A stretch of DNA of 64,000 bases from Phaffia rhodozyma (lineage: Eukaryota; Basidiomycota; Tremellomycetes; Cystofilobasidiales; Mrakiaceae), in NCBI GenBank assembly GCA_014706385.1, contig JACGZH010000005.1, positions 1,178,001 to 1,242,000 on the forward strand, read 5' to 3'. Every line of letters begins with the position of its first letter. Position 1 is the stretch's first letter. A program made the position numbers and the translations under genes. Below the pieces are notes generated by a model. The model made no database searches, was not told the origin of the DNA, and worked only from the letters and a program-made list of their open reading frames with translations. Below are positions 10,001-19,220 of the stretch, piece by piece.

Positions 10001-13000
10001 TGACATCGAGAATGTAGAGATGACAGTCATGCGACAAGTCGGTCAAATGCCTCACAGGTATATAGGGTATCACCTCATCAACTTGTCACGGTCACTACAA
10101 TACGAGCATAACAGAGTCTCTGTGTAGGTGAAAAACGTTGTCAAGAGTCCATGAAGCAACAGCTCAGCTTATCTAGGTACTGCATCTACTAAGTAATGCT
10201 TTGCTATGTACATTGTAGATGGCTAAGAGCCATCATTGAGTTATATTAGAAGGGAACGTGCAATGTAAATTTTGTCAGCAAACTGCTTGATTGCTTACGA
10301 CCTTTATCTGTCACAAACTATTCATTCCGCCAATCATGATCTATCAATGAGCTTCCATTGTTCTTCAGAAAGTGTAGTTTTCATTGTTCGTCTACTGGTA
10401 AGAGATACATAAAAATGTATTTCTGTAACTGAAGCTTATGTGAGTGACAGGTCAGAGCATATGCATGTACTCAGATTTGGAATATCGCCATAAGTTGATG
10501 GCGCCTAATATACTAACGTAGTTCGTTCCAGCTATTGATGATATATTTTAGAGTTGGGCTTATATTAACGTCTGTTCGTTTGTGTTCCTAATGATTGTTG
10601 TGCATTTTATACCTTATCGGGTAATCTAGAGCTCCTGAATGGACATAAAATTAGTGTCTATGTCTTTTTCTGGGTTCTGAGTATATAGTTCAGCGGGTCG
10701 TATATCGGCAAACCAGGCTTGCTAAGTGTAATTCGATATGTCGGGAGTAACGCGGTAGGATATATTTGCACTGAACACAAAGTAGTAAGACTAGTACATG
10801 TGTCCAGTCTATTTTTGAAACATCCACGAATGCCAAGCGAGAATTGTATCAGGCTCATTCACTTGCAAATTTCAAAAGCTTTCAAGTGATTGAGAGACGC
10901 ATGATGCGATAATTGAACATTTTGATATATTTCAGTCCAACAATCAAAGAAGAGATCAAATCACGACTTGCATGATGAATAGAAGTAGAGATAATGAACA
11001 ATTTGAGCATACAGCCCAAATATGTTTTAATGTGTATTGTTTCCTCTTCCCCTTCTTCATTTCACAATCAAGTATCGATGCTGGATTCAAGTTATATACT
11101 CACTTTTACAGAAATAAACTTGACACAGATATTTTATTGTATACCGTTTAAATCTTACCGCTCGCTTCATAGATCCACATGCCAAGTTTGATAATTTAAC
11201 CACGGCCAGTTGCCAATCTTTTGTAAGGATGAGGTCTTAAATTGCAAAATTCTTGTTTTGACTGCGTGAAAAGCAAAACCTGACGATTACGATGGACAAT
11301 TTTCAGCAGATGTTGCTATGTTCCAAACTGCATAATTCGTGAAACATAGGCGTGATTTGTAAAAATGTAGCCAAAAACAAAACTTTGCAATCAAAATCAT
11401 ACGCTCAATCTGACGTATATCAATGTTGATGAAAATTTATATCAACGGACATTGAAAGTGATAAAGCAGTGAAATGAACTCATCTCAAAGCCTTGTCATA
11501 TAGCCTTACGCGATGCAGTGTTGAAGAGTGATATTTCTATATTCATCATAGTATCTTTGTTGTAAATGTTTTGATTGTAATTCATCAGTGTGGCACTTTT
11601 GTAAAAAAAAATATAAAATGATTTGGACATATATTTATTGAAAAAAGCACAAAGAGAGAATTGACAAAGCATTTCTGTATTAAAAAAAAGAGTGTTGACA
11701 GAACAAAAATTATTGTGTACTGACCGTTTCGACATTACGTATATTGTTTCAGTGATTGTTTGAATGAGGCAAATTTCGAAAATCTGTTTTAAATTGAAAT
11801 GAAAAGGCATGAGATATGCGTCTTTACATCGACATGTTTGCAAGCTGATTTGGCAATTGCCAGTCGCTATACCCCATTGTCGAAGTATTCAAAGTATTGT
11901 GCAAATCGTAGAAAACAGAGGCTGAAAAAACTAATTTCGAACTTGCAAGATCCGACATATTGAGTCAGTCAAGCTATGCGTGGTCAAGAAGTATTCATTG
12001 TACATAAAACATGCTTTGTTTCCTTCTCAAATTGTGTGCTGTTTCGTTCACCTTTGAATTCTGAACAAAGAGATGAAATGACTATCAATATCATCATTAT
12101 CCAGATATGGGTTGTCAAGAGGTGATAAGAGTGATTGTCAAGGGCAATCACATTGGAGAGTTATATGGTGGTGGCAATCAAGTGAAGTGATATGTTGTTG
12201 CTATCGTTTTTTCGTATGTCTCATTTGAATAATGTTTTCAGATGCTTCGCAACCCCCAAGTCTCTGTTTGTATGCTCATGAGGAGAATATCCAGAGATTC
12301 TTCACTTAAATGACTATACTTTATCAACATAATTTCATACTTCAAATGGGTAACCAATAAAGAAATGGAGAAGGAAAGATAAGAACATAGAAACACGAAA
12401 AAATGGTTCGAACCAACTGTTGAAAATAGGAGGGCTGAATGATTTCGTACAGCTTCTTTCTTACGTCTTTGACTTGTTTTATTTCAGTTGACATCCTAAT
12501 ATGCATAGTTTTTTATTGTGGGTGCCTTTCTCACTGTACTTGCGACTTTTCTCCTCCGTTTTTCCTTGAAACGTGGACCTCTTCGGTCATGTTAGTTTTT
12601 TTGTCTCTTTTATCCGTTTGTCTTGTTTCTCACCTCAACGTCATTGTTGTTTGTCGTATTGGTTGACCTAAACTACCGCCATTAATTTTTTTTTTCTGTA
12701 TATTTCTTTCACACTGTATTCCCTTGAATAATTCCCAATCCGTTCCGTTAAACGGTACAAAGTTCTTCCAACTTAGTTTATAAGTGAACATTTATGAATG
12801 CTGTGGAAAAATAAAAATGAAAAAGAGATAGGAAATGAAAAGACCGCGTTAAGCACAAATATGAATTTGTCAAAGTATGCAAAGTAGAAGACAAGTGCCA
12901 AGATAGATATAAAGATAAGTAAAAGGAAAGCTAAATGAACATCGGAAGACATCACAACGGAGAAACAAGTCTGCCAAAATGTCGACTGAGACAGAATAAG

Positions 13001-13984
13001 CTGAGTATTGATAGAGATCTGATCGAGTAACACATTTTGCATGGATCTGCATACTACCTTTACAATATATGTTTCTTGTTTTTGACCTTCATTCATTACG
13101 GCACCTGTATGCATCATTTCCGTCTTGCACTCCTTCTGGCTTGCATGTATGCCGAGCGACCAAGAGATACAAGAACTTCGTCGCTTTCCCTTTCCCCATA
13201 GTTCTTTTCCTCTTTTCTCTCTTCTCTCCTGTCAATTTTGGACTCTGTCATCTACGTTCGAAGTGTCTTTGTCCTATCTATCGTTGCATCTATGCTTATA
13301 ATTTTGGCATTTTCGTCATTCCTCGAGAGCTTGAGCTTCAACACACACCCTTTTATCACAACTGTACATTCAATCAAGTCGAAACAGAAAGGTTTTCGAG
13401 GCCGTCTACCCTCATAGAGATGTAAGAGATCGATTGAAATGAATATCTTCGAACGTATCAGTTCTGATAGTTGATTCAAATAGGAACATCGACCAATGTC
13501 GAGCGCAAGGTTGTGTGAAGTCGCGCGATGGGAGGTGATAAAGTCATGAAAATAAATACTAGAAGACAAATGGAAAGAAAACAGCTGTGCGATTATAGCC
13601 TGGGCTGTGCAACTTGTAGTTACGGTGTGAAATTAGCATAGTAAGAGTCAGTGTAGAACCCAAGTGGCATAACGAATGGAGAACTTGTGATCGGTGGTAA
13701 GTGTAAAGTCTTTTGTGCATGCGACGTAGGCAGTTATAAGGTTGTAGGTCCTGTCAAGAAAGATACAGAAGAAGAGACACAGTATAACAGACTATAATTT
13801 TGGTATCGACCACACGACATAAAAACAGACCGATTAAGTTGTTGAAAACACTTGGATATGGTGCTTAGGTTTCTGCTTGTCATCTACGTATCTCAGCCTT
13901 AGCTAGCGCACTCTGTCAGCTGGCGTACTTCTCTTCTTTTCCTTCCTCCTCTTTGGCTTTATCTTTCTCTTTCCCATTCTTTTT
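7098..13984. other. Gene-free core between the inverted repeat arms
   Basis: This 6,887-bp stretch lies between the two 1,630-bp arms. I find no reading frame over about 125 codons, no recognisable protein motif and no RNA gene. From 7098 to about 10130 base composition resembles coding DNA but frames are short and mutually overlapping, as in degenerate DNA. From about 10130 to 13800 the sequence is clearly AT-richer, with A/T homopolymer runs (for example near 11600-11690 and 12680-12700) and no tandem satellite. The last 145 bases are a truncated LTR. It could be a centromere core, an old decayed repeat or simply intergenic DNA; the sequence alone cannot decide. Confidence 0.6.
13840..13984 (+). 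repeat. LTR, family A, 3'-truncated, head-to-head with the next LTR
   Basis: It starts tgttgaaaacacttggatat, runs through the agccttagctagcgcactct block and the pyrimidine run, and then breaks at 13984/13985, where the opposite-strand LTR of the full-length element begins. Two LTRs of the same family thus meet in opposite orientations, forming an imperfect palindrome around 13890-14180. Confidence 0.7.
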
Positions 13985-14228
13985 AGCAAACACGGTTTCA
14001 TGTTGCTGTGGAATAGAATAGAAAAACAATTCTTGACTTAGCACCAACGAAACAGTTATCGCAAATGCTAAGGAAGGAGAAACAGAAAACAGGAAAGACA
14101 AAGCAAAAAAGAAAAAGAGGAGGACGGAAAAGAAGAGAAGTACGCCAGCTGACAGAGTGCGCTAGCTAAGGCTTAGATACATAAATGATAAGCAGAAACG
14201 AATGCACCAGATCCAAGTCTTCTCAACA
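13985..14228 (-). repeat. LTR, family A (3' LTR of the full-length copia element)
   Basis: It is the inverted counterpart of 6854-7097. On the minus strand it begins tgttgagaagacttgg about 335 bases after the copia stop codon and ends gaaaccgtgtttgct at 13985. Confidence 0.75.
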
Positions 14229-15614
14229 ACTCAAGTACTCTCAACACTCCGACTCATTGTTCCTGCTTATGAAACATGATGAATGACGGTTGGGATGATG
14301 AAAGCAAAGGTGAAAGATGCGGTAGCACGAAAGAAATGCGCGGAAAAAGATGAAGAGTGCAAAATCGAGAAAAAGGAGAAAATCAGGAAAATGAAGAAAA
14401 TGAAGAAAACCAAGGTAGAAAACTCGACGCGACTCAAGACACAACGGGAAACGCTCTTGTTCACCTCGTGCCTTGCAACTGCATTCTCTTCTCCCGGCCA
14501 CTACCATCACCTCTTTACTTCTCTCAACAGTTGACCCATCCATCCATCCATCCATCCATCCGTTCACTCGTCCATCTTCCTGACTCCGACTCGACCGTGG
14601 AGTCCTCCCTTGAGCCTCAGGTGCTCGTACGTCTCCCTCGGCAACGCCTTCGTCAGCATATCTGCCGGCATCTCCTTCGTTCGGACCCATCCGAGGTCCA
14701 GCACGCCTTCTCTGTGTAAGTCCCTCGCATACTTGTATCCCACATCGATGTGTTTCGACCGGTGATGGAGCTGACCACTCTTGACTGACGCAATCGCTCC
14801 TTGGTTGTCCGACTTGGCAACAGCAGTCGGGATCGAGTAGCCGAGCTGTCCCAACAGCATCCTAATCCACACGACTTGAGATGCTCCTTGAGACAGAGCC
14901 ACATCCTCGGACTCCCATGATGATTTCGTGATGGAAGGTATCTTCTTGCTTTTCCAGTAAACAAGAGCTCCAAACACGAAGACCATGATCCCCGTGACTG
15001 ACTTTCTTGTTTCTTTGTCACCAGCATGATCCGAGTCGGTGAACAGCTCGATTGCCGGTCGCATCTTGCTTGCTTTCCCTCCGATGGTGAGTGCAAACTG
15101 CTTTGTGCATGCTAGATAGGCCAACACCCGCTGAGCTGCTTCCATATGGACTTGTGCAGGGTTCGAACAGAAACGGGCAAGCACTCCGACCGAATAAGCG
15201 ATATCATACCTCGTGCACGTCACCAGGTAAGTCAAACATCCCACTAGTTCCTGATATCGCTTCTGGAGCCCTTCGTTTGGTTTCGGTGCGTCTGACTCCC
15301 ATAGCTGGAGGTCAGGCTGCATCGGGATCCGGCGAGGGGTGATCGAGGTCGAGTCAAACCGGTCGAGTACGTCCTCGATGTATGACTTCTGAGAGATGCT
15401 GATCGTCCCGTTTGGTCTATCTCTGGTGAACTCCATCCCTAGTAGCGACCCCGGGTTGAGATCACCTCTATCGTCAACTTCGAACTCTCGGCCAATATCA
15501 TCAAACACGTCGGCAACCGCTCTATCTGTGCCTGCCACTACAAAATCAACAACATAAAGCATGAGCATGACCCTTGTTCTGTATCGTTCGCCAATAAAGA
15601 TACAGTTATCAGCT
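13985..15614 (-). repeat. Right arm of 1,630-bp inverted repeat
   Basis: This is the reverse complement of 5468-7097, of identical length. Here the arm is the 3' end of the full-length copia element (RT catalytic box to 3' LTR); the match ends at 15614 inside the RT domain, where the left copy instead joins an LTR. Confidence 0.9.
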
Positions 15615-18600
15615 TCGATCGGGGTAAGTCCAATTGTTTGCAGAAACACTGCCATCCGGTCATAGAACGCTTTCGGAGACTGACGCAGACCATAGATTGC
15701 ATTCGTCACATAGCACAGCTCGTCATTCGCTGCTGCATATCCCGGAGGAGGCGTCATCCAGATCGGTTCATCCAGCTTGGCGTATAGGAATGCAGTCTTG
15801 ACGTCACCTTGTCGGATAGTGAGGTCTTCGTTCGCGATGATGGAAAGAAAAATGCGCCGGGATGTGCCGTCAGCAACGGGTGAGTACGTGTCTCCAAACG
15901 TGCCTTCGCGCTGCTTGAACCACCGGGCGACCCATCTGGCCTTGAACTTGGCCTCGTGACTGTTGGCCGTCGATGAACAAGTGAAGTCCCATCGACCAGA
16001 CACGACCTCGGTAGCCTTGCTGTCGGCCTTTCTGATGGTCCACACGCGGAGCTTCTCGAACAGGTCCATCTCGGCCTTCATCGCCGCCTCCCACTCTACT
16101 CGGAAGGGACCACTGACAGCTTGACAGTAAGTGGCTGGAGGTGTGGATGGAAGCTGGCGTGTGCCGATGTCAATCAGGATGTTGGCCTGAGGCAGAGTAC
16201 GAGAAAGCCGTGATGATCGTCGGAGAAGAAGTGGACGGAGATGAGTGCGTGGAAGAGCATGTGTGTCCTCGGCATTTTCACCGTCGTCGGTCTCGTCTTC
16301 AGAGATCACGAACTGATGGTCATCAGCCGTGCTTTTGTCAACGCCGCTCACATCAGCTGAGTGGCCTTCGGTAGACTCATCATCCACGCGACCGAGTGGC
16401 TCGGAAGGGATGTCCTGAGATAGCGCAGAAGGAGGATCGGTTAGGTCTGGAGTCCATAGCGGAAGTGATGTACCAGCAGCAGGAAGTGTCTTGGACTGAC
16501 TGTAGTTGTTCTGGCCGTACTGATGTGCAGTTCGCATGGTCCAGTCCTCTGCGAAGATGACGTTCCGGGAGTATATGACCTTCTGGACGTTCCGCTTATG
16601 GACGAGACGGTAGGCCTGCTTGCCAAAGCTATCCTCGGACGGGCTGATGAACCAGCACGGGGTCGACTTTGACTGGTGCTTCTTGTGTTTTGGATTGTGT
16701 GCAAAAGCAGTGCAGCCAAAGACATGGATCCGATCGTATGTTGCAGGTCGGCCATGCCAGTGTTCATAGCGGGTCTTGCCAGTCGATGGTCGCACGGTCC
16801 GAGCGAGAACATAGAGTGCATATGTCAACGCTTCGGCCCAGAACGAGCCAGGAAGGCCGTACTCCATGAGAAGGGCGGTGATCTTCTCCTCGATCGTCCG
16901 GTTCGTCCGTTCGGCCTTACCATTCTGCTGGGGAGTGTCAGGGATGGACGGCTGCTGAGTGATGCCGAGAGAGGCGAGCCAAGACGTGAAGTCGTTCGAC
17001 ATGTACTCCCCGCCGTTGTCGCTGCGGATGGTGACGACTCGGTGACTTGTCTGGCGCTCGACCTGCATGATCCAGTCCTTGATGGCTCCGGCAGCATCGC
17101 TCTTCGACTTGGTCGCCCAGGCCCAGTGGTAGTCGGTGTACTCGTCTACCATGGTAAGCATGTAGCGGGCACCGCCAAGAGATGTATGGGGCATTGGACC
17201 TTGGATGTCGGTGTGGACAAGCTGAAGAGGCTGGCTGATGACGGTACTGGACGCTGAGAAGGGCATGCGGTGCTGTCGTGATGTGACACAGGGCACGCAG
17301 AACTCGCTGTCATAATATCGTTTGATGTCCTGTGAAGTGATGGACTTGTTGAGCACCTCTGGGTTTGACTTGACAAGAGCATACATAGACATACAACAAA
17401 GGTGGCCCATTCGACGATGAAGCAGATCAATCTCTTTGTTCACCTGGCTGGTGACCAGGTGAGCAACAGCAGTCGGAGATCGCACAGTGACATCAAGAGC
17501 CCACAGGTTCCTGCTGTATGCAGACGCAGTAAAGAAAGGCCCGGTCTGGTCACTGATCACGATCTCCTCTCTGTTGCCGGTGAAGGTGATCCCATCGGTC
17601 TGGCAGATCTGACCGAGGGAGACTAGAATGGTGGATGACAAGAGGGGGACATGCCATACGTTACTAAATGATACCTCGACCTGCTGACCGTCCGAGCGAG
17701 ACTGACTTACCACGTTCACCGTTCCTTTGCCAACGACACCTAGAGACGCACCACTCGCAACGAAGAGCTCGTCGGTGTATGGCTCGTAGGTGGTGAAGAG
17801 CGATCGGTCATTGACGCAGGTCTGTGTGCAGCCAGTGTCAAGAAGGAAGGTGAACGGGTGGCTCAAGCTCGGACAGAGGAGGGAACGCGCGTACGATTGA
17901 GGCGACTCGACTTGGTTCCGGCCGAGTACGACATTGGCCTGTGGTCTGGAGTATGTCTTGCCGGAGGAGTGTTGGTCCTTGGCGAAGCACTCGGATGTGT
18001 TGTGCCCGGATGACCGATGAAAGTCACAGTATCTGTTCGACCGAGTCTTGCCTTCGGTTGCCTTGGGGTTGTATGATCGAGGTTGTTTCGGGCAGTCAGC
18101 CGCGTAGTGAGACGACTGGCCGCAGTACAGACAATGGACCATCGGTGGAGTCACTGCCATGGCCGAGTGAGGCTGCTGGTTCTGGCAGTTCGCCATCGCT
18201 GTTGACTGTATGTCCTTGTTGTCCAGGATTCGATCGGCCACAAAGTCAAGAGTGAGCGGCCTGGGGGTTCCGTGAGCGTCTGTGCCGACCTGGGCCTGTA
18301 TGTTGGATACCAGAGTCTCGCCTTGGATGGTCTTCGGAAGCATCCGCAGAAGTAGAAGGCCTGCCAGTTCGTCGACGGTGATGCTGTCTCCGGTGATCTG
18401 GCGGATGAGACTGACCTGTCGGAACACGCTATCTATGCTGGCCCGGAGATCGGTCGAGTTTTCGAGGCGAGCATCCCAGAGTGTACTTAGTAGCTGGAGG
18501 ACACCAGTCGTGCCTCGCTTAAGATGGGCCGATCGGAGCACATCGAGCTGTTGTTTGGCGGTGGTGCACTTGGTGACCCGTTCGCCTTCGGAGTCGGCGA

Positions 18601-18922
18601 GAACAGAGATGATGAAGTTCCTGGCGACCTTGTCATCGACGTCCCATGCTTGTTTTGCGGTTGGATAGGCGACGCTTGGCCGAGTTCGTTTGCCGATGAC
18701 GACGTCCCATATACGCATGTCGTCCAGGGCTGACTCCAGTCGACGCTCCCACATGTTGTAGTTGACGTCGGGTGAATGAGGAGATGCTAGCCGGGTGATG
18801 TTGTTGAACATGGTGTTGCGGATGTCCCGATGGAGGGGAACGGCTGGTGGAGGTGGGTCCGGCTGGACGGACTGGATGACGTTGTTAGACATGTTGTGAT
18901 GAGTATGTTTGTTGATGAGCAC
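14564..18922 (-). CDS. Full-length Ty1/copia Gag-Pol polyprotein
   Basis: A single uninterrupted frame of 1,452 codons. Domain order: Gag (about 30-240, YNMWERRLESALDDM), CCHC zinc knuckle (about 264-277, CLYCGQSSHYAADC), protease (LLDTGCTQTC, about 360), GAG-pre-integrase zinc region (HRRMGH with FCVPC), integrase catalytic D-D-E (HTDIQGP, IRSDNGGEY, QNGKAERTNR), RVT_2 reverse transcriptase (DVKTAFLYAKLDEP, IYGLRQSPKAFYDR) and RNase H (FTDSDHAGD, SWESEDVAL, SDNQGA). Order and length fit copia. The RT catalytic box reads YVVD where the family has YVDD, so one of the metal-binding aspartates is replaced by valine; RT activity is expected to be lost. It is expressed, if at all, as one polyprotein from its LTR. 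The start codon chosen lies upstream of Gag, preceded by a leader. Confidence 0.93.
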   Translation of the reverse strand: MLINKHTHHNMSNNVIQSVQPDPPPPAVPLHRDIRNTMFNNITRLASPHSPDVNYNMWERRLESALDDMRIWDVVIGKRTRPSVAYPTAKQAWDVDDKVARNFIISVLADSEGERVTKCTTAKQQLDVLRSAHLKRGTTGVLQLLSTLWDARLENSTDLRASIDSVFRQVSLIRQITGDSITVDELAGLLLLRMLPKTIQGETLVSNIQAQVGTDAHGTPRPLTLDFVADRILDNKDIQSTAMANCQNQQPHSAMAVTPPMVHCLYCGQSSHYAADCPKQPRSYNPKATEGKTRSNRYCDFHRSSGHNTSECFAKDQHSSGKTYSRPQANVVLGRNQVESPQSYARSLLCPSLSHPFTFLLDTGCTQTCVNDRSLFTTYEPYTDELFVASGASLGVVGKGTVNVVSQSRSDGQQVEVSFSNVWHVPLLSSTILVSLGQICQTDGITFTGNREEIVISDQTGPFFTASAYSRNLWALDVTVRSPTAVAHLVTSQVNKEIDLLHRRMGHLCCMSMYALVKSNPEVLNKSITSQDIKRYYDSEFCVPCVTSRQHRMPFSASSTVISQPLQLVHTDIQGPMPHTSLGGARYMLTMVDEYTDYHWAWATKSKSDAAGAIKDWIMQVERQTSHRVVTIRSDNGGEYMSNDFTSWLASLGITQQPSIPDTPQQNGKAERTNRTIEEKITALLMEYGLPGSFWAEALTYALYVLARTVRPSTGKTRYEHWHGRPATYDRIHVFGCTAFAHNPKHKKHQSKSTPCWFISPSEDSFGKQAYRLVHKRNVQKVIYSRNVIFAEDWTMRTAHQYGQNNYSQSKTLPAAGTSLPLWTPDLTDPPSALSQDIPSEPLGRVDDESTEGHSADVSGVDKSTADDHQFVISEDETDDGENAEDTHALPRTHLRPLLLRRSSRLSRTLPQANILIDIGTRQLPSTPPATYCQAVSGPFRVEWEAAMKAEMDLFEKLRVWTIRKADSKATEVVSGRWDFTCSSTANSHEAKFKARWVARWFKQREGTFGDTYSPVADGTSRRIFLSIIANEDLTIRQGDVKTAFLYAKLDEPIWMTPPPGYAAANDELCYVTNAIYGLRQSPKAFYDRMAVFLQTIGLTPIEADNCIFIGERYRTRVMLMLYVVDFVVAGTDRAVADVFDDIGREFEVDDRGDLNPGSLLGMEFTRDRPNGTISISQKSYIEDVLDRFDSTSITPRRIPMQPDLQLWESDAPKPNEGLQKRYQELVGCLTYLVTCTRYDIAYSVGVLARFCSNPAQVHMEAAQRVLAYLACTKQFALTIGGKASKMRPAIELFTDSDHAGDKETRKSVTGIMVFVFGALVYWKSKKIPSITKSSWESEDVALSQGASQVVWIRMLLGQLGYSIPTAVAKSDNQGAIASVKSGQLHHRSKHIDVGYKYARDLHREGVLDLGWVRTKEMPADMLTKALPRETYEHLRLKGGLHGRVGVRKMDE

Positions 18923-18944
18923 GTAGATTACTCAGACTCTTAAT

Positions 18945-19110
18945 CTCTTAAGAATCTCCACAGCAATCTGTATGAAATGATACCAAAAATACAACACTCA
19001 GTATCACAGATTGCGTATCTGGTGAAGACTGAGGAAAGAAAAGATGAGATGGAAAAGGAGGGGTTCATATAGACTGGAAAATGTGGAAGACAGTTGTAAA
19101 AGATGGCGGC
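18945..19110 (-). repeat. Diverged LTR-like sequence upstream of the full-length copia ORF
   Basis: On the minus strand the blocks ttcctcagtcttcaccagat, ctgtgatactgagt and the end gattcttaagag resemble the family B LTR (19812-20299) more than the family A LTR at the element's 3' end. A tatatga element lies at about 19065-19072. The two LTRs of this element therefore do not look like a matched pair. Confidence 0.4.
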
Positions 19111-19129
19111 TAAAGTACAGGTTCTAAAG

Positions 19130-19205
19130 ATAGAAACGCCAAGACAGGGGAACCTGAAACTGTGGAGCTGCTAAGACAGGGTAACATGAAACTGTGAACC
19201 AGGAA
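19130..19205 (-). repeat. Short direct repeat of about 30 bp
   Basis: Two imperfect copies of a unit containing acagtttca-ggt-ccctgtctt lie in tandem (about 19136-19165 and 19170-19200), next to aaggaacaaggaac repeats. It separates the full-length element from the third copia relic. Confidence 0.5.
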
Positions 19206-19220
19206 CAAGGAACAAGGAAC

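Noticed and set aside
7098..10130. Many short frames of 60-125 codons in the left half of the core
   Set aside because: They overlap on both strands, have no motif, no consistent splice borders and no continuity; treated as chance.
12405..12425. B-box-like ggttcgaacc suggesting a tRNA gene
   Set aside because: No matching A box or cloverleaf could be built around it; the same holds for similar strings at 27085 and 48680.
10130..13840. AT-rich stretch as a mitochondrial DNA insertion
   Set aside because: No recognisable mitochondrial protein, rRNA or tRNA sequence could be read in it.
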